Assembly (NCBI GenBank): GCA_045639255.1
Contig: JAZUCT010000032.1
Span: forward strand, 1 to 9,180
Origin: JAZUCT01 sp045639255
GTDB taxonomy: Bacteria > Bacillota > Clostridia > Christensenellales > UBA1242
Direction of reading: 5' to 3'
Length of the DNA stretch: 9,180 bases
A program made the translations under genes and the position numbers. Shown piece after piece: positions 1 through 7,300 of the stretch (within the stretch, counting starts at the first letter, position 1; every line of letters begins with the position of its first letter). The notes under the pieces were generated by a model. It was not told where the DNA came from and made no database searches. It saw nothing but the letters and a program-made list of their open reading frames with translations.

Positions 1-129
1 GATAATTTTAACACAGACGAAAAAGGTTTCGTTAAAGTTAAAATAGATAAAATAATTCGCGAAGATGGTGGCGAAGTTAGTTTAGACGACCTTTATAAAC
101 AATATGGCCTAGATGACGAGGACGAATAA
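1..129 (+). CDS. 3' end of an unidentified protein with an acidic C-terminus (partial)
   Basis: Frame 1 is open from the window edge to a TAA at 127-129 and gives 42 residues. I do not recognise the family. The segment has a lysine- and isoleucine-rich stretch (KVKIDKIIRED), then a short piece that could be a helix (VSLDDLYKQYGL), and an acidic tail, DDEDE. Codon use fits a real gene, with no internal stop and a clean end about 25 bp before a strong tRNA promoter. No hairpin lies between this stop and the tRNA, so its transcript probably runs through the tRNA to the terminator at 277-302. The start and most of the protein lie outside the window, so no function is assigned. Confidence 0.6.
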   Translation, partial: DNFNTDEKGFVKVKIDKIIREDGGEVSLDDLYKQYGLDDEDE

Positions 130-154
130 AATTAAATAAAAATTACAAGAAAAG

Positions 155-183
155 TTGACAATCTCACAATATATTGGTATAAT
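155..183 (+). promoter_or_regulatory. Consensus sigma-A promoter of the tRNA-Trp gene
   Basis: The -35 is TTGACA (155-160), the spacer is 17 bp, and the -10 is TATAAT (178-183): a full match to the vegetative consensus at the best spacing. The expected start is near 190, about 7 nt before the mature tRNA 5' end, leaving a very short leader for RNase P. A 7-bp inverted repeat, TCTCACA (162-168) and TGTGAGA (183-189), brackets the spacer and the -10. Confidence 0.85.
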
Positions 184-196
184 GTGAGAGTTTTAT

Positions 197-270
197 AGGG
201 GCGTAGTTCATCGGTAGAATAAGAGTCTCCAAAACTCCTGAGGAGGGTTCGATTCCTTCCACCCCTGCCA
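197..270 (+). tRNA. tRNA-Trp, anticodon CCA
   Basis: The 74-nt cloverleaf folds as acceptor 197-203 with 260-266, D stem 206-209 with 217-220, anticodon stem 222-226 with 234-238, and T stem 243-247 with 255-259 around the T loop TTCGATT. The anticodon loop CTCCAAA (227-233) carries CCA at 229-231. Discriminator G267 and an encoded CCA (268-270) follow. U8 (204), the usual ThiI target, is present. Two stem positions are mismatched: C6-A67 in the acceptor and A27-C43 at the top of the anticodon stem; G10-U25 is a wobble. The usual bacterial tRNA-Trp acceptor is AGGGGCG/CGCCCCT, so position 67 looks like a G-to-A change. It is probably still functional given its strong promoter and terminator, but it could be a decaying or secondary copy. 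Confidence 0.93.
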
Positions 271-276
271 CTTCTT

Positions 277-304
277 AAAGTCTTAGCAATAAGACTTTTT
301 TTAT
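277..304 (+). terminator. Rho-independent terminator after tRNA-Trp
   Basis: A 9-bp perfect stem, AAAGTCTTA (277-285) with TAAGACTTT (290-298), closes a GCAA tetraloop. The T-run starts inside the 3' arm and continues to 302. It sits 7 nt after the encoded CCA and ends the tRNA transcript. Confidence 0.9.
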
Positions 305-332
305 TTGCACATTTTTTTAAAAAAAATAATAT
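305..332 (+). promoter_or_regulatory. Possible weak promoter for the membrane protein gene
   Basis: TTGCAC (305-310) and TAATAT (327-332) are 16 bp apart. The spacer is a T7A8 tract of a kind known to bend DNA. Because a terminator lies just upstream, the next gene needs its own promoter and this is the best candidate, but the -35 match is poor and the surrounding region is almost pure A/T. Confidence 0.3.
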
Positions 333-372
333 ATATTAATGAAAAATTTAATTTTAAAGAGGTGGCAAGCAA

Positions 373-897
373 ATGCAAAATTTATGCAATCAATTAAGAA
401 CAATAATTCCTTCTGTTATTCTTTTTATTATTGGAATTTTATTCTGTTGTTCTGTTGCAATTGGAATAACAGGTTTAAGCGTAATTATTGGAATTATTCT
501 TATATTAACAGGATGTTTATTAATTATTAATTCATTATTAAAACAAAAGAACATAATTAATTATACTGGAATAATAAGTGTAGGTTTAATTGCGTTTGGA
601 ATTGTTTTTATATCTAATCATTTGGCAGGCATTATTTTCTTGTTTATCCCTTGGTTCCTTATAATTCTAGGTATATTCTTTGTGATTGATATAATTTTAA
701 ATAAAATTATAAAAGATAATTTAAACTTAACAAATTTAATATTAAGAATAATTCTTGCAATAATTTGTTTAGCTCTTGGGTTTTGTTTAAAATTTATAAA
801 TGGTTTTATTGAATATTCATCAATTATCCTTGGAGTTTTAATGATTGCGGTGTCTTTATATTTAATAATTAGTTTGTTTATAAATAATAAAAAATAA
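373..897 (+). CDS. Six-helix integral membrane protein, DUF308/HdeD-like
   Basis: A 174-residue, very hydrophobic protein. I count six membrane segments at about 11-31, 36-56, 64-82, 86-108, 121-141 and 148-170, with short charged connectors (LLKQKN near 55-60, NKIIKDN near 110-116). Three successive two-helix units with glycine- and isoleucine-rich helices, such as GIILILTG, resemble the DUF308 repeat seen in HdeD-type proteins; this rests on architecture and is tentative. The ATG at 373 is chosen because AGAGGTGG (358-365) lies 7 nt upstream; the overlapping ORF from 339 has no such site and is full of unlikely residues. It stands alone between two terminators, with no neighbour that hints at a role. 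Adjacent cysteines at 25-26 lie within a membrane helix. Function unknown. Confidence 0.75.
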   Translation: MQNLCNQLRTIIPSVILFIIGILFCCSVAIGITGLSVIIGIILILTGCLLIINSLLKQKNIINYTGIISVGLIAFGIVFISNHLAGIIFLFIPWFLIILGIFFVIDIILNKIIKDNLNLTNLILRIILAIICLALGFCLKFINGFIEYSSIILGVLMIAVSLYLIISLFINNKK

Positions 898-925
898 AAA
901 AATCAGCAAATTGCTGATTTTTTAT
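896..925. terminator. Bidirectional terminator between the membrane protein gene and rny
   Basis: The hairpin AATCAGCA (901-908) with TGCTGATT (912-919) has loop AAT. An A-run lies on its left and a T-run on its right, so it has a U-tail in both directions. On the plus strand it follows the TAA at 895-897 at once; on the minus strand it follows the rny stop codon (922-924) with no gap. One hairpin therefore ends two convergent units. Confidence 0.88.
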
Positions 926-2526
926 TTTGCGTAGTCAACTGTTCTTACTTCACGAATAACATTAACTTTTATTTGTCCTGGATATTCAAGTTCTGACTCA
1001 ATCTGCTTTGCAATATCTTTTGCAATAAATACAGTCATATTATCGTCAACCTCAGTTGGATTTACAATTATTCTTATTTCACGGCCAGCTTGAATAGCAA
1101 ATGATTTTTCAACGCCTTTAACTGAATTTGCAATTCCTTCAAGGCGTTCAAGTCGTTTAATATAATTATCAAGACTTTCTCGTCTTGCGCCTGGCCTTGC
1201 ACTTGATATTGCATCAGCGGCTTGAACTAAAACAGCCTCAATGCTGTTAAATTCAACGTCACCATGATGTGCTTCAATGCAATGAATAACTTGTTCATTT
1301 TCTTTAAATCTTCTTGCCATATCAACGCCAATTTCTACGTGAGTTCCTTCCACTTCATGATCTATTGCCTTACCAATATCATGAAGAAGCCCTCCCCTTT
1401 TTGCAACTTTAATATTTGCGCCAATTTCAGCAGCCATTAAACCTGCAATATAAGAAACTTCCATTGAATGTTTTAAAACATTTTGACCATAACTTGTTCT
1501 GTATTTAAGTCTGCCAAGAAGTTTAATAAGTTCTGGATGCATTCCACTTATTTCAGCATCGAAAACCGCATCTTCCCCTGCTTGTTTCATTTCTTGTTCA
1601 AGGTCGCGTTTAACCTTTTCAACCATTTCTTCAATTCGTGTTGGATGAATTCTGCCATCCATCATTAATTTTTCAATTGCAATTCTTGCAACTTCGCGTC
1701 TTACAGGTTCGAAACAAGAAATAATAACTGTATCAGGTGTATCATCAACAATTAAATCAACACCGGTTGCAGCTTCAATTGCTTTAATATTCCTACCTTC
1801 TCTACCAATTAATCTTCCTTTCATTTCATCGTTAGGAAGTGTTATTGCAGAAACTGTTGCATCACTTGTAACATCTGTTGCACACTTTTGAATTGCTAAA
1901 CTTATGATGTTTCGTGCTTTTTTCTCTGCTTCATCTTTTGCAGATTGCTCAATTTGCCTTACAGAAGCCGCAGCTTCTTTTTTTGCAGTTTCAGTTATTT
2001 CGTTTAAGATTAACTGTTTTGCTTCTTCATGAGTTAAACCAGAAACTTTTTCAAGTTCATCAACAACTTTTTGCTTTTCAGTTAAAACTGATTGCTTTAA
2101 AAGTTCAATTTCTTGTTCTTGTTTTTGAAGGTTTAATTTTGCTTCATCTAACAAGTTTTGTTTTTTGTCAAGAGTTTCTTCTTTATTATTAATAAAATCT
2201 TCTCTTGAATTAAGCCTCTCTTCAGCTTTTTGAACTTCCAGCCTTCTTTGCTTACATTCTTGTTCAACATCGTCTTTAATTTTTGAAGCTTGTTCCTTTG
2301 CATCAAGGATTGCTTCTTTTTTTAAAACACTTGCCTCAGTTTTTGCATCTTCAACAATTTTTTCAGCAGTTTCTTTTGCTTTAATTGTTTTAGCAACAAC
2401 AACCTTTTTATATACAATTATTCCGATGAATCCACCTAAACAAAGTGAAATAACACCAGTTAATAATGCAGGCATAAAATTTGCAAGAGTAAGGGCAAGA
2501 AGACTTAAAATGTTTAAATTTAACAT
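922..2526 (-). CDS. rny: Ribonuclease Y
   Basis: A membrane-anchored endoribonuclease that starts decay and processing of many mRNAs in Bacillota. The 534 residues follow the full family plan: hydrophobic anchor within 1-40, long coiled coil about 45-205, KH RNA-binding domain about 228-290 with GRLIGREGRN (GREG at 241-244), and HD phosphohydrolase domain with KHS (His353), LLHDIGKAIDHEVEG (His382, Asp383) and EAHHGD (420-423). The C-terminal block ends in VRTVDYAK, close to the VEYAK end I recall for Bacillus subtilis RNase Y. The start at 2526 has AAAGGGAG (2536-2543) 9 nt upstream; Met18 has no ribosome site. The N-terminus is about 14 residues longer before the anchor than in the Bacillus protein. 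It follows thiI without a terminator but has its own promoter. Confidence 0.97.
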   Translation of the reverse strand: MLNLNILSLLALTLANFMPALLTGVISLCLGGFIGIIVYKKVVVAKTIKAKETAEKIVEDAKTEASVLKKEAILDAKEQASKIKDDVEQECKQRRLEVQKAEERLNSREDFINNKEETLDKKQNLLDEAKLNLQKQEQEIELLKQSVLTEKQKVVDELEKVSGLTHEEAKQLILNEITETAKKEAAASVRQIEQSAKDEAEKKARNIISLAIQKCATDVTSDATVSAITLPNDEMKGRLIGREGRNIKAIEAATGVDLIVDDTPDTVIISCFEPVRREVARIAIEKLMMDGRIHPTRIEEMVEKVKRDLEQEMKQAGEDAVFDAEISGMHPELIKLLGRLKYRTSYGQNVLKHSMEVSYIAGLMAAEIGANIKVAKRGGLLHDIGKAIDHEVEGTHVEIGVDMARRFKENEQVIHCIEAHHGDVEFNSIEAVLVQAADAISSARPGARRESLDNYIKRLERLEGIANSVKGVEKSFAIQAGREIRIIVNPTEVDDNMTVFIAKDIAKQIESELEYPGQIKVNVIREVRTVDYAK

Positions 2527-2561
2527 ATTTAAATTCTCCCTTTCTTGAAACTATTATAAAA

Positions 2562-2598
2562 ATAGAATAGATTGATTCTATATTTTCAACCTATTCTA
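2562..2598 (-). repeat. Overlapping inverted repeats at the rny transcription start and leader
   Basis: TAGAATAG (2563-2570) and CTATTCTA (2591-2598) form a perfect 8-bp inverted repeat with a 20-nt gap. A second arm, ATTCTAT (2575-2581), can pair instead with ATAGAAT (2562-2568) across a 6-nt loop. The outer repeat covers the predicted start and so looks like a DNA operator; the inner one could be an RNA hairpin in the leader. What binds there, if anything, is not known. Confidence 0.5.
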
Positions 2599-2627
2599 AT
2601 TTTACATTATATTTTTTTTCATGTCAA
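2599..2627 (-). promoter_or_regulatory. Sigma-A promoter of rny
   Basis: On the minus strand TTGACA (2622-2627) and TAAAAT (2599-2604) are 17 bp apart, with an expected start near 2592. The -35 begins about 12 nt after the thiI stop codon. A perfect TATAAT also occurs at 2606-2611, but only 10 bp from this -35, so it is probably not used with it. An 8-bp inverted repeat (2563-2570 and 2591-2598) starts directly after the -10. Confidence 0.75.
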
Positions 2628-2639
2628 ACATATTTCAAT

Positions 2640-3794
2640 TTACAAAGTAAGTTTTTCAATATTATTAATTGCATTTTGAATTAATGCTTCAACATTAAGC
2701 TTATTTTCCTCAATTAAAACTTTATCTAATTTAGGTTTTATAATTGGATTTTTTGGTAAAAAAACAGTGCAACAATCTTCATAAGGAAGAATTGATGTGT
2801 TATAAGTATCAATTTTTCTTGAGATTTCCATAATTTCAATTTTATCCATTGCAATCAATGGCCTAAATATTGGCAAATTTTCAACAACTTTGTTTGTTGA
2901 TGTTATACTTTCCATTGTTTGACTTGCAACTTGACCTAAGCTTTCACCGGTAATAATTGCTCCACATCCATTTGAAGTTGCAATTTTTTCTGCAATTCTC
3001 ATCATAATTCTTCGCATTAAAGTTATCATATATTCTGACCTGCAATATTTATGAATATGTTCTTGAATTTCAGTAAAAGGAACCATATAAAGATTAATTT
3101 CACCAGTAAACTTAGTTAATTTTTTTGCAAGTGTTATAACTTTTTCCTTTGCTAATTCGCTTGTATAAGGAAAGCTGAAAAAATGAATTGCATCAAGTTG
3201 TAAGCCCCTTTTTGCCATTTGATAACCTGCAACTGGGCTATCTATTCCTCCTGATAATAAAAGCATTCCTTTTCCTGCACTTCCAACAGGCATTCCACCA
3301 ACTGCAATAATATTTTTTTCTGAAATATAAGTATATCCGTTTTCACGAATATCAACATTTATAAGCAAATCTGGATTATGAACATCAACTTTAATTCTGT
3401 GGTGTTTTAAAATAACTCCACCTAAAATTGCAGAAAATTCAGTTGAATTAATGTTAAATTTTTTATCAGCTCTTCTTGTTTCAACTTTAAATGTTTTTGC
3501 AAAGCCAGTGTCAATGTTAGCACAAACATCTTTAATAAGTTCAATATTTGTTTCAACTTCAAAGGCAACACTTAAACTTGTAACACCAAAAACACTTGAA
3601 ATTGCTTCAATTAATTCAATTTCATCAAATTCGTTATAATCACTTACAAGGTATCTTCCTTGAATCTTTTTAATATTAACATCAAAGGGTTCACATGCTT
3701 TTTTTAAGTTATTAAGCAATAACCTTTCAAAAAATCCCCTATTATTACCTTTTAGATGAATTTCACCGTATCTTATTAAAATAACTTTTTTCAT
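2640..3794 (-). CDS. thiI: tRNA 4-thiouridine synthase ThiI, without rhodanese domain
   Basis: ThiI adenylates U8 of tRNA and replaces its oxygen with sulfur to give 4-thiouridine. The 384 residues show an N-terminal ferredoxin-like region, a THUMP domain to about 165, and a PP-loop ATP pyrophosphatase domain with SGGIDSP at 181-187. The ITGESLGQVASQT stretch (281-293) and LPYEDCC (336-342) are typical; Cys341/Cys342 lie where the family has its conserved catalytic-domain cysteine. The C-terminal rhodanese domain of the Escherichia coli enzyme is absent, as in Bacillus subtilis ThiI, so sulfur should come straight from a desulfurase. That partner is the gene directly upstream: its TGA and this ATG share the sequence ATGA. 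The nearest Shine-Dalgarno-like bases (3811-3815) are 16 nt away, so initiation probably depends on coupling. Confidence 0.96.
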   Translation of the reverse strand: MKKVILIRYGEIHLKGNNRGFFERLLLNNLKKACEPFDVNIKKIQGRYLVSDYNEFDEIELIEAISSVFGVTSLSVAFEVETNIELIKDVCANIDTGFAKTFKVETRRADKKFNINSTEFSAILGGVILKHHRIKVDVHNPDLLINVDIRENGYTYISEKNIIAVGGMPVGSAGKGMLLLSGGIDSPVAGYQMAKRGLQLDAIHFFSFPYTSELAKEKVITLAKKLTKFTGEINLYMVPFTEIQEHIHKYCRSEYMITLMRRIMMRIAEKIATSNGCGAIITGESLGQVASQTMESITSTNKVVENLPIFRPLIAMDKIEIMEISRKIDTYNTSILPYEDCCTVFLPKNPIIKPKLDKVLIEENKLNVEALIQNAINNIEKLTL

Positions 3795-4927
3795 TTTTTA
3801 TTAATAATATTCCTTAATTTATTTATGCAATATTTAAGTTTTTCACAAAAATATTTTATTTCTTCAATTGTGTTAAATTCACTAAAACTAACTCGAATTG
3901 TTCCCTTAATATAATCTGAGCTTACACCCATTGCATTTAATGTTCTGTTATCTTGATGTTTTGCTGAGCAAGCAGAACCATTTCCAACATATATATTAAA
4001 CTCTTCTAGCATATGCAACAAAACTTCAGCTTTAACACCTTTAACTGAAAAACTTAGAATATATGGGCTGGATTGATTGTTAGAGTTAATTAAAATGTTT
4101 TCAACTGTTTTTAACTCTTCTTTAATTATGTTTTTTAAATTTTGAACATAAGCGAAATTATCATTAATTTTTGAATACATAATTTCACTTGCTTTGGCAA
4201 AAGCAATAATGCCACCAGTATTTTCTGTTCCGCTTCTATATCCTTTTTCCTGCCCACCACCATAAACTTGTGGTTTTAATTTGTTTAAATTTTTGCAAAA
4301 TAATGCCCCTACACCTTTTGGTCCATGAACTTTATGTGAACTAAAAACAGCAAAATCCACACCAAGTTGTTTAACTTTAAAATCAATTTTACAAAAAGCT
4401 TGAACACAATCACAAATTATTATTATGTTTGGATTTATAGTTTTTGCAATTTTTGAAATCTCGCGTATATTATTTATTGCACCAGTTTCGTTATTAACAA
4501 GCATAACTGAAAGAACATTTGTAGATTTATTAACTTTATTTTTAACATCCTCAACACAAATTGTTCCATCAGAGTTTGTTTTTAAATAATCAACAAAACT
4601 TCCTTTCTGTTGAAGAAATTTAATTGTATTATGCATTGATGGATGTTCAATTTCGCTTGTTACAATATGCTTAAAATTGCTTTGCCAACAACCCATTAAT
4701 GCAAGATTTGCTGCTTCTGTTGCAGAAGAAGTAAAAATAATATTATCACTTTCTGCGCCAATTATTTTTGCAATTGTCTGTCTTGCTTTTTCAATGTCCT
4801 TATGAACATTAACACCACCAGCATATAATGCTGATGGGTTAAAATAGTTATTTAAATAATAATTTTTTATAAGTTCATATGCCTCTTCATACATTTTAGT
4901 AGTTGATGCATTATCTAAAAATATCAT
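3791..4927 (-). CDS. iscS: Cysteine desulfurase (NifS/IscS family), likely sulfur donor to ThiI
   Basis: A PLP enzyme that takes sulfur from L-cysteine as a protein persulfide and releases alanine. Its 378 residues are normal length. It starts with the typical FLDNASTT, has the cofactor-stacking His in EIEHPS (His95), the PLP-binding Asp/Gln pair in CDCVQAF (Asp173, Gln176), the Schiff-base lysine in SSHKVHGPKG (Lys199), RSGTEN (231-236), and the catalytic cysteine in GSACSAK (Cys320). It overlaps pheT upstream and thiI downstream by ATGA at both ends. AGGAG (4938-4942) lies 10 nt before the start, inside pheT. No iscU, iscR or suf gene is adjacent, so the context points to a dedicated ThiI partner, as for NifZ of Bacillus subtilis, rather than general Fe-S assembly. 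That is inference; a wider role is not excluded. Confidence 0.93.
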   Translation of the reverse strand: MIFLDNASTTKMYEEAYELIKNYYLNNYFNPSALYAGGVNVHKDIEKARQTIAKIIGAESDNIIFTSSATEAANLALMGCWQSNFKHIVTSEIEHPSMHNTIKFLQQKGSFVDYLKTNSDGTICVEDVKNKVNKSTNVLSVMLVNNETGAINNIREISKIAKTINPNIIIICDCVQAFCKIDFKVKQLGVDFAVFSSHKVHGPKGVGALFCKNLNKLKPQVYGGGQEKGYRSGTENTGGIIAFAKASEIMYSKINDNFAYVQNLKNIIKEELKTVENILINSNNQSSPYILSFSVKGVKAEVLLHMLEEFNIYVGNGSACSAKHQDNRTLNAMGVSSDYIKGTIRVSFSEFNTIEEIKYFCEKLKYCINKLRNIINKK

Positions 4928-7287
4928 CGTAATTCTGCTCCTACTGATTTGCAGTTTTCAATAACCATATTCATAAATTCATTAATTTCTTCACTTGAAA
5001 GTGTTTTTTCAAGGCTTACAATGTTAAAGTTAAATGTGTAACTTACTTTATTTTTTAATGTATCTGAATTCTTATATATATCAATTAATTTATACGAATA
5101 TTGAAGATTAGTAGATAATTTATCTAAAATATTTGAAATGCAACTAAATTCCATATTTTCATCGCAAACAAAATTTAAATCGATGCTTACAGGTTGATAT
5201 TTTGAAACTTCGGTATATTTAAGTTTTTTATTTGCTATTTTTGATAATTTTCTGAAATCAATTTCAGCAACAGAAACATCAAGTTTTTTATCTATTTTAT
5301 TTCTTACTGCTGGATGAAGAGCAGATATAAATCCAATTTCTTCACCATCTATTTTTATTATTGCTGAATTTTTTGGATGAACATATGAAATATCATATTC
5401 ACATTTTTCAAAACAAACTTTTTTGTTTTTAAGTTTTTTAATTAATGCAACAATATCGCTTGTTATTGTTTTTAACGATTCATTGCCGTTTTTATTGCAA
5501 ACAATCATTGCAAGTTTTTTATTTTCAATTGCAAGATTTTCTTTATCAATTCCTTCACAAACTCTGCCTATTTCAAAAATTTTAAAATTTTCAGCTTTAT
5601 TTTGTTCTATATTTCCAATTAAACTAGGAAGTAAAACACTTCTTATATATGTGTTCTCAGGTGAAAGTGAATTAACAATTTTTAAATATTCAACTGTTTC
5701 AATTCCAACTTTACTGTTAAATGTTTTATCTGCCCATATATATGAATGAACTTCATTATATTCCAAGTTTTCGGCAAGGAATAGCTTTGTTTCAATCTCG
5801 TTAAGATGTTCACTATCTTGCTTAACAGATTTTAAATCGATTTTTGGGCATTGTGGTTGAATATTGTTATATCCATAAATTCTTGTTATTTCTTCAACAA
5901 TATCAACTTTTTTTGTTATGTCTTTTGTTGCTCTGAACGATGGCACTTCAATGTGGTATGCAAAGTTTGCATAGTATACGGAAAAATCAAGGGAAGAAAG
6001 GATTTTAATGATAGTTTCTGGACTTAATTTAACCCCAATATAGCTATCTAAATATGATTGTTCTACATCCAAAACAACCTTATTAAATTTTTTTGCATAG
6101 TAGTCACAATACCTTGAAGTTACTCTTGCATTACAATCTATTTGTTTTAATAAGTAAATAAATCTTTGAGTTGCAATTTGACAAATTTCTGGATCAAGGA
6201 TTTTTTCATACCTTATGCTTGATTCTGTTCTTAAACCAAGTTTTGAAGAAAGCTTTCTTACACTAACACCATCAAAATTTGCCGATTCCAAAATTATTGA
6301 TGATGTATCGCTTTCAGTTTCAGAATTTTTTCCACCCATAATTCCAGCAATAGCAACTGGGAAATCATTGCCATAAATAAGCAATTCATTTTCAGGAATG
6401 TTTCGTTCAGTTCCATCAAGAGTTAAAAATGAAATTGGTCTGCTTGTTTGTTTAACTTCAATTTTTTCAACCTTTCTTGCATCAAATGCATGCATTGGTT
6501 GGCCAACTTCAAGCATAACATAATTTGTTAAATCGGTTAATAAGTTAATTCCCCTCATTCCACAATAAAACAATCTTGTTTGCATATATAGTGGCGAAAA
6601 TTTTTCAGAAACATTTTCAATTTTAATTGCTGAATATCTGTAACATTTTTCGTTATCAACCGATTGAATTGATAATTCTGGCAAATTATCGAAAGTGTTT
6701 GCAAGAACCATATCAAGTGATTTTAATGGTCTATCTGTTAATGCGGAAATTTCTCTTGCAATTCCATAGTGGCACCATAAATCTGGTCTGTTTGTTAAAG
6801 ACTTATTGTCTATTTCAAAAATTGTGTCTCTTAAACCGCTATATTCTACAAAATCTGTGCCAGGATCAACATTAAATAATTCTAAAAGACCAGAATTATC
6901 ATCTGAAATGCCTAATTCCTTTCCTGAACAACACATTCCAATGCTTTCAACCCCACGAATTTTTGCTTTTATAATTTCAAATCCATTAACTTTTGCACCA
7001 AGTTTTGCAAATGGAACAAGCATGCCTACTTTAACATTTGGTGCACCACAAACACATTCAGTAACTTGTCCGTGTCCAACATCAAGTTTTAAAATATGCA
7101 AATGATCTGAATTTGGGTGATTGCTAATTTCAATTATTTTAGCAACAACAATATTTGATGTGTTTTCACCCTTTTCTTCTACCCCTTCAACTTCAGCAAC
7201 AGAAAGTGTGAATCTATTAATTAATTCTTTTATGTCAATTTGATCAAGATTAACAAATTCTTTTATCCAATTTATTGATATATACAT
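4924..7287 (-). CDS. pheT: Phenylalanine-tRNA ligase beta subunit
   Basis: The beta subunit of the alpha2-beta2 phenylalanyl-tRNA synthetase binds tRNA-Phe and edits mischarged Tyr-tRNA-Phe. The 787 residues match usual length. Domains in order: OB-fold tRNA-binding domain about 40-150 (HPNSDHLHILK, GAPNV); B3/B4 editing domain about 210-390 with GQPMHAFDA (His266), ILESANF (Glu334) and RTESSIRYEK (Thr354), which line up with the known editing-site residues of the Escherichia coli enzyme; B5 with DIVEEITRIYGYNNI (462-476); catalytic-like core about 490-680; and FDX-ACB about 695-787. The FDX-ACB start reads YQPVSIDL where the family usually has PAVRRDL, so the conserved arginine is missing. 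The start has AGGAAG (7297-7302) 9 nt upstream, overlapping the pheS stop. The stop overlaps the desulfurase start. Confidence 0.97.
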   Translation of the reverse strand: MYISINWIKEFVNLDQIDIKELINRFTLSVAEVEGVEEKGENTSNIVVAKIIEISNHPNSDHLHILKLDVGHGQVTECVCGAPNVKVGMLVPFAKLGAKVNGFEIIKAKIRGVESIGMCCSGKELGISDDNSGLLELFNVDPGTDFVEYSGLRDTIFEIDNKSLTNRPDLWCHYGIAREISALTDRPLKSLDMVLANTFDNLPELSIQSVDNEKCYRYSAIKIENVSEKFSPLYMQTRLFYCGMRGINLLTDLTNYVMLEVGQPMHAFDARKVEKIEVKQTSRPISFLTLDGTERNIPENELLIYGNDFPVAIAGIMGGKNSETESDTSSIILESANFDGVSVRKLSSKLGLRTESSIRYEKILDPEICQIATQRFIYLLKQIDCNARVTSRYCDYYAKKFNKVVLDVEQSYLDSYIGVKLSPETIIKILSSLDFSVYYANFAYHIEVPSFRATKDITKKVDIVEEITRIYGYNNIQPQCPKIDLKSVKQDSEHLNEIETKLFLAENLEYNEVHSYIWADKTFNSKVGIETVEYLKIVNSLSPENTYIRSVLLPSLIGNIEQNKAENFKIFEIGRVCEGIDKENLAIENKKLAMIVCNKNGNESLKTITSDIVALIKKLKNKKVCFEKCEYDISYVHPKNSAIIKIDGEEIGFISALHPAVRNKIDKKLDVSVAEIDFRKLSKIANKKLKYTEVSKYQPVSIDLNFVCDENMEFSCISNILDKLSTNLQYSYKLIDIYKNSDTLKNKVSYTFNFNIVSLEKTLSSEEINEFMNMVIENCKSVGAELR

Positions 7288-7300
7288 ATTTTTTCACTTC

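Noticed and set aside
339..530. A 63-codon plus-strand ORF overlapping the membrane protein gene
   Set aside because: It lacks a ribosome site and has an implausible Asn/Tyr/Phe-rich composition; the frame starting at 373 has a good Shine-Dalgarno site and clear membrane helices.
2606..2611. Perfect TATAAT upstream of rny as its -10 box
   Set aside because: It is only 10 bp from the TTGACA at 2622-2627, and no -35 sits at proper spacing for it. TAAAAT at 2599-2604 has 17 bp spacing.
3795..3830. A separate promoter or terminator between the desulfurase gene and thiI
   Set aside because: The genes overlap by ATGA and the nearby A/T-rich stretch is coding sequence; no hairpin with T-run or paired -35/-10 is convincing.
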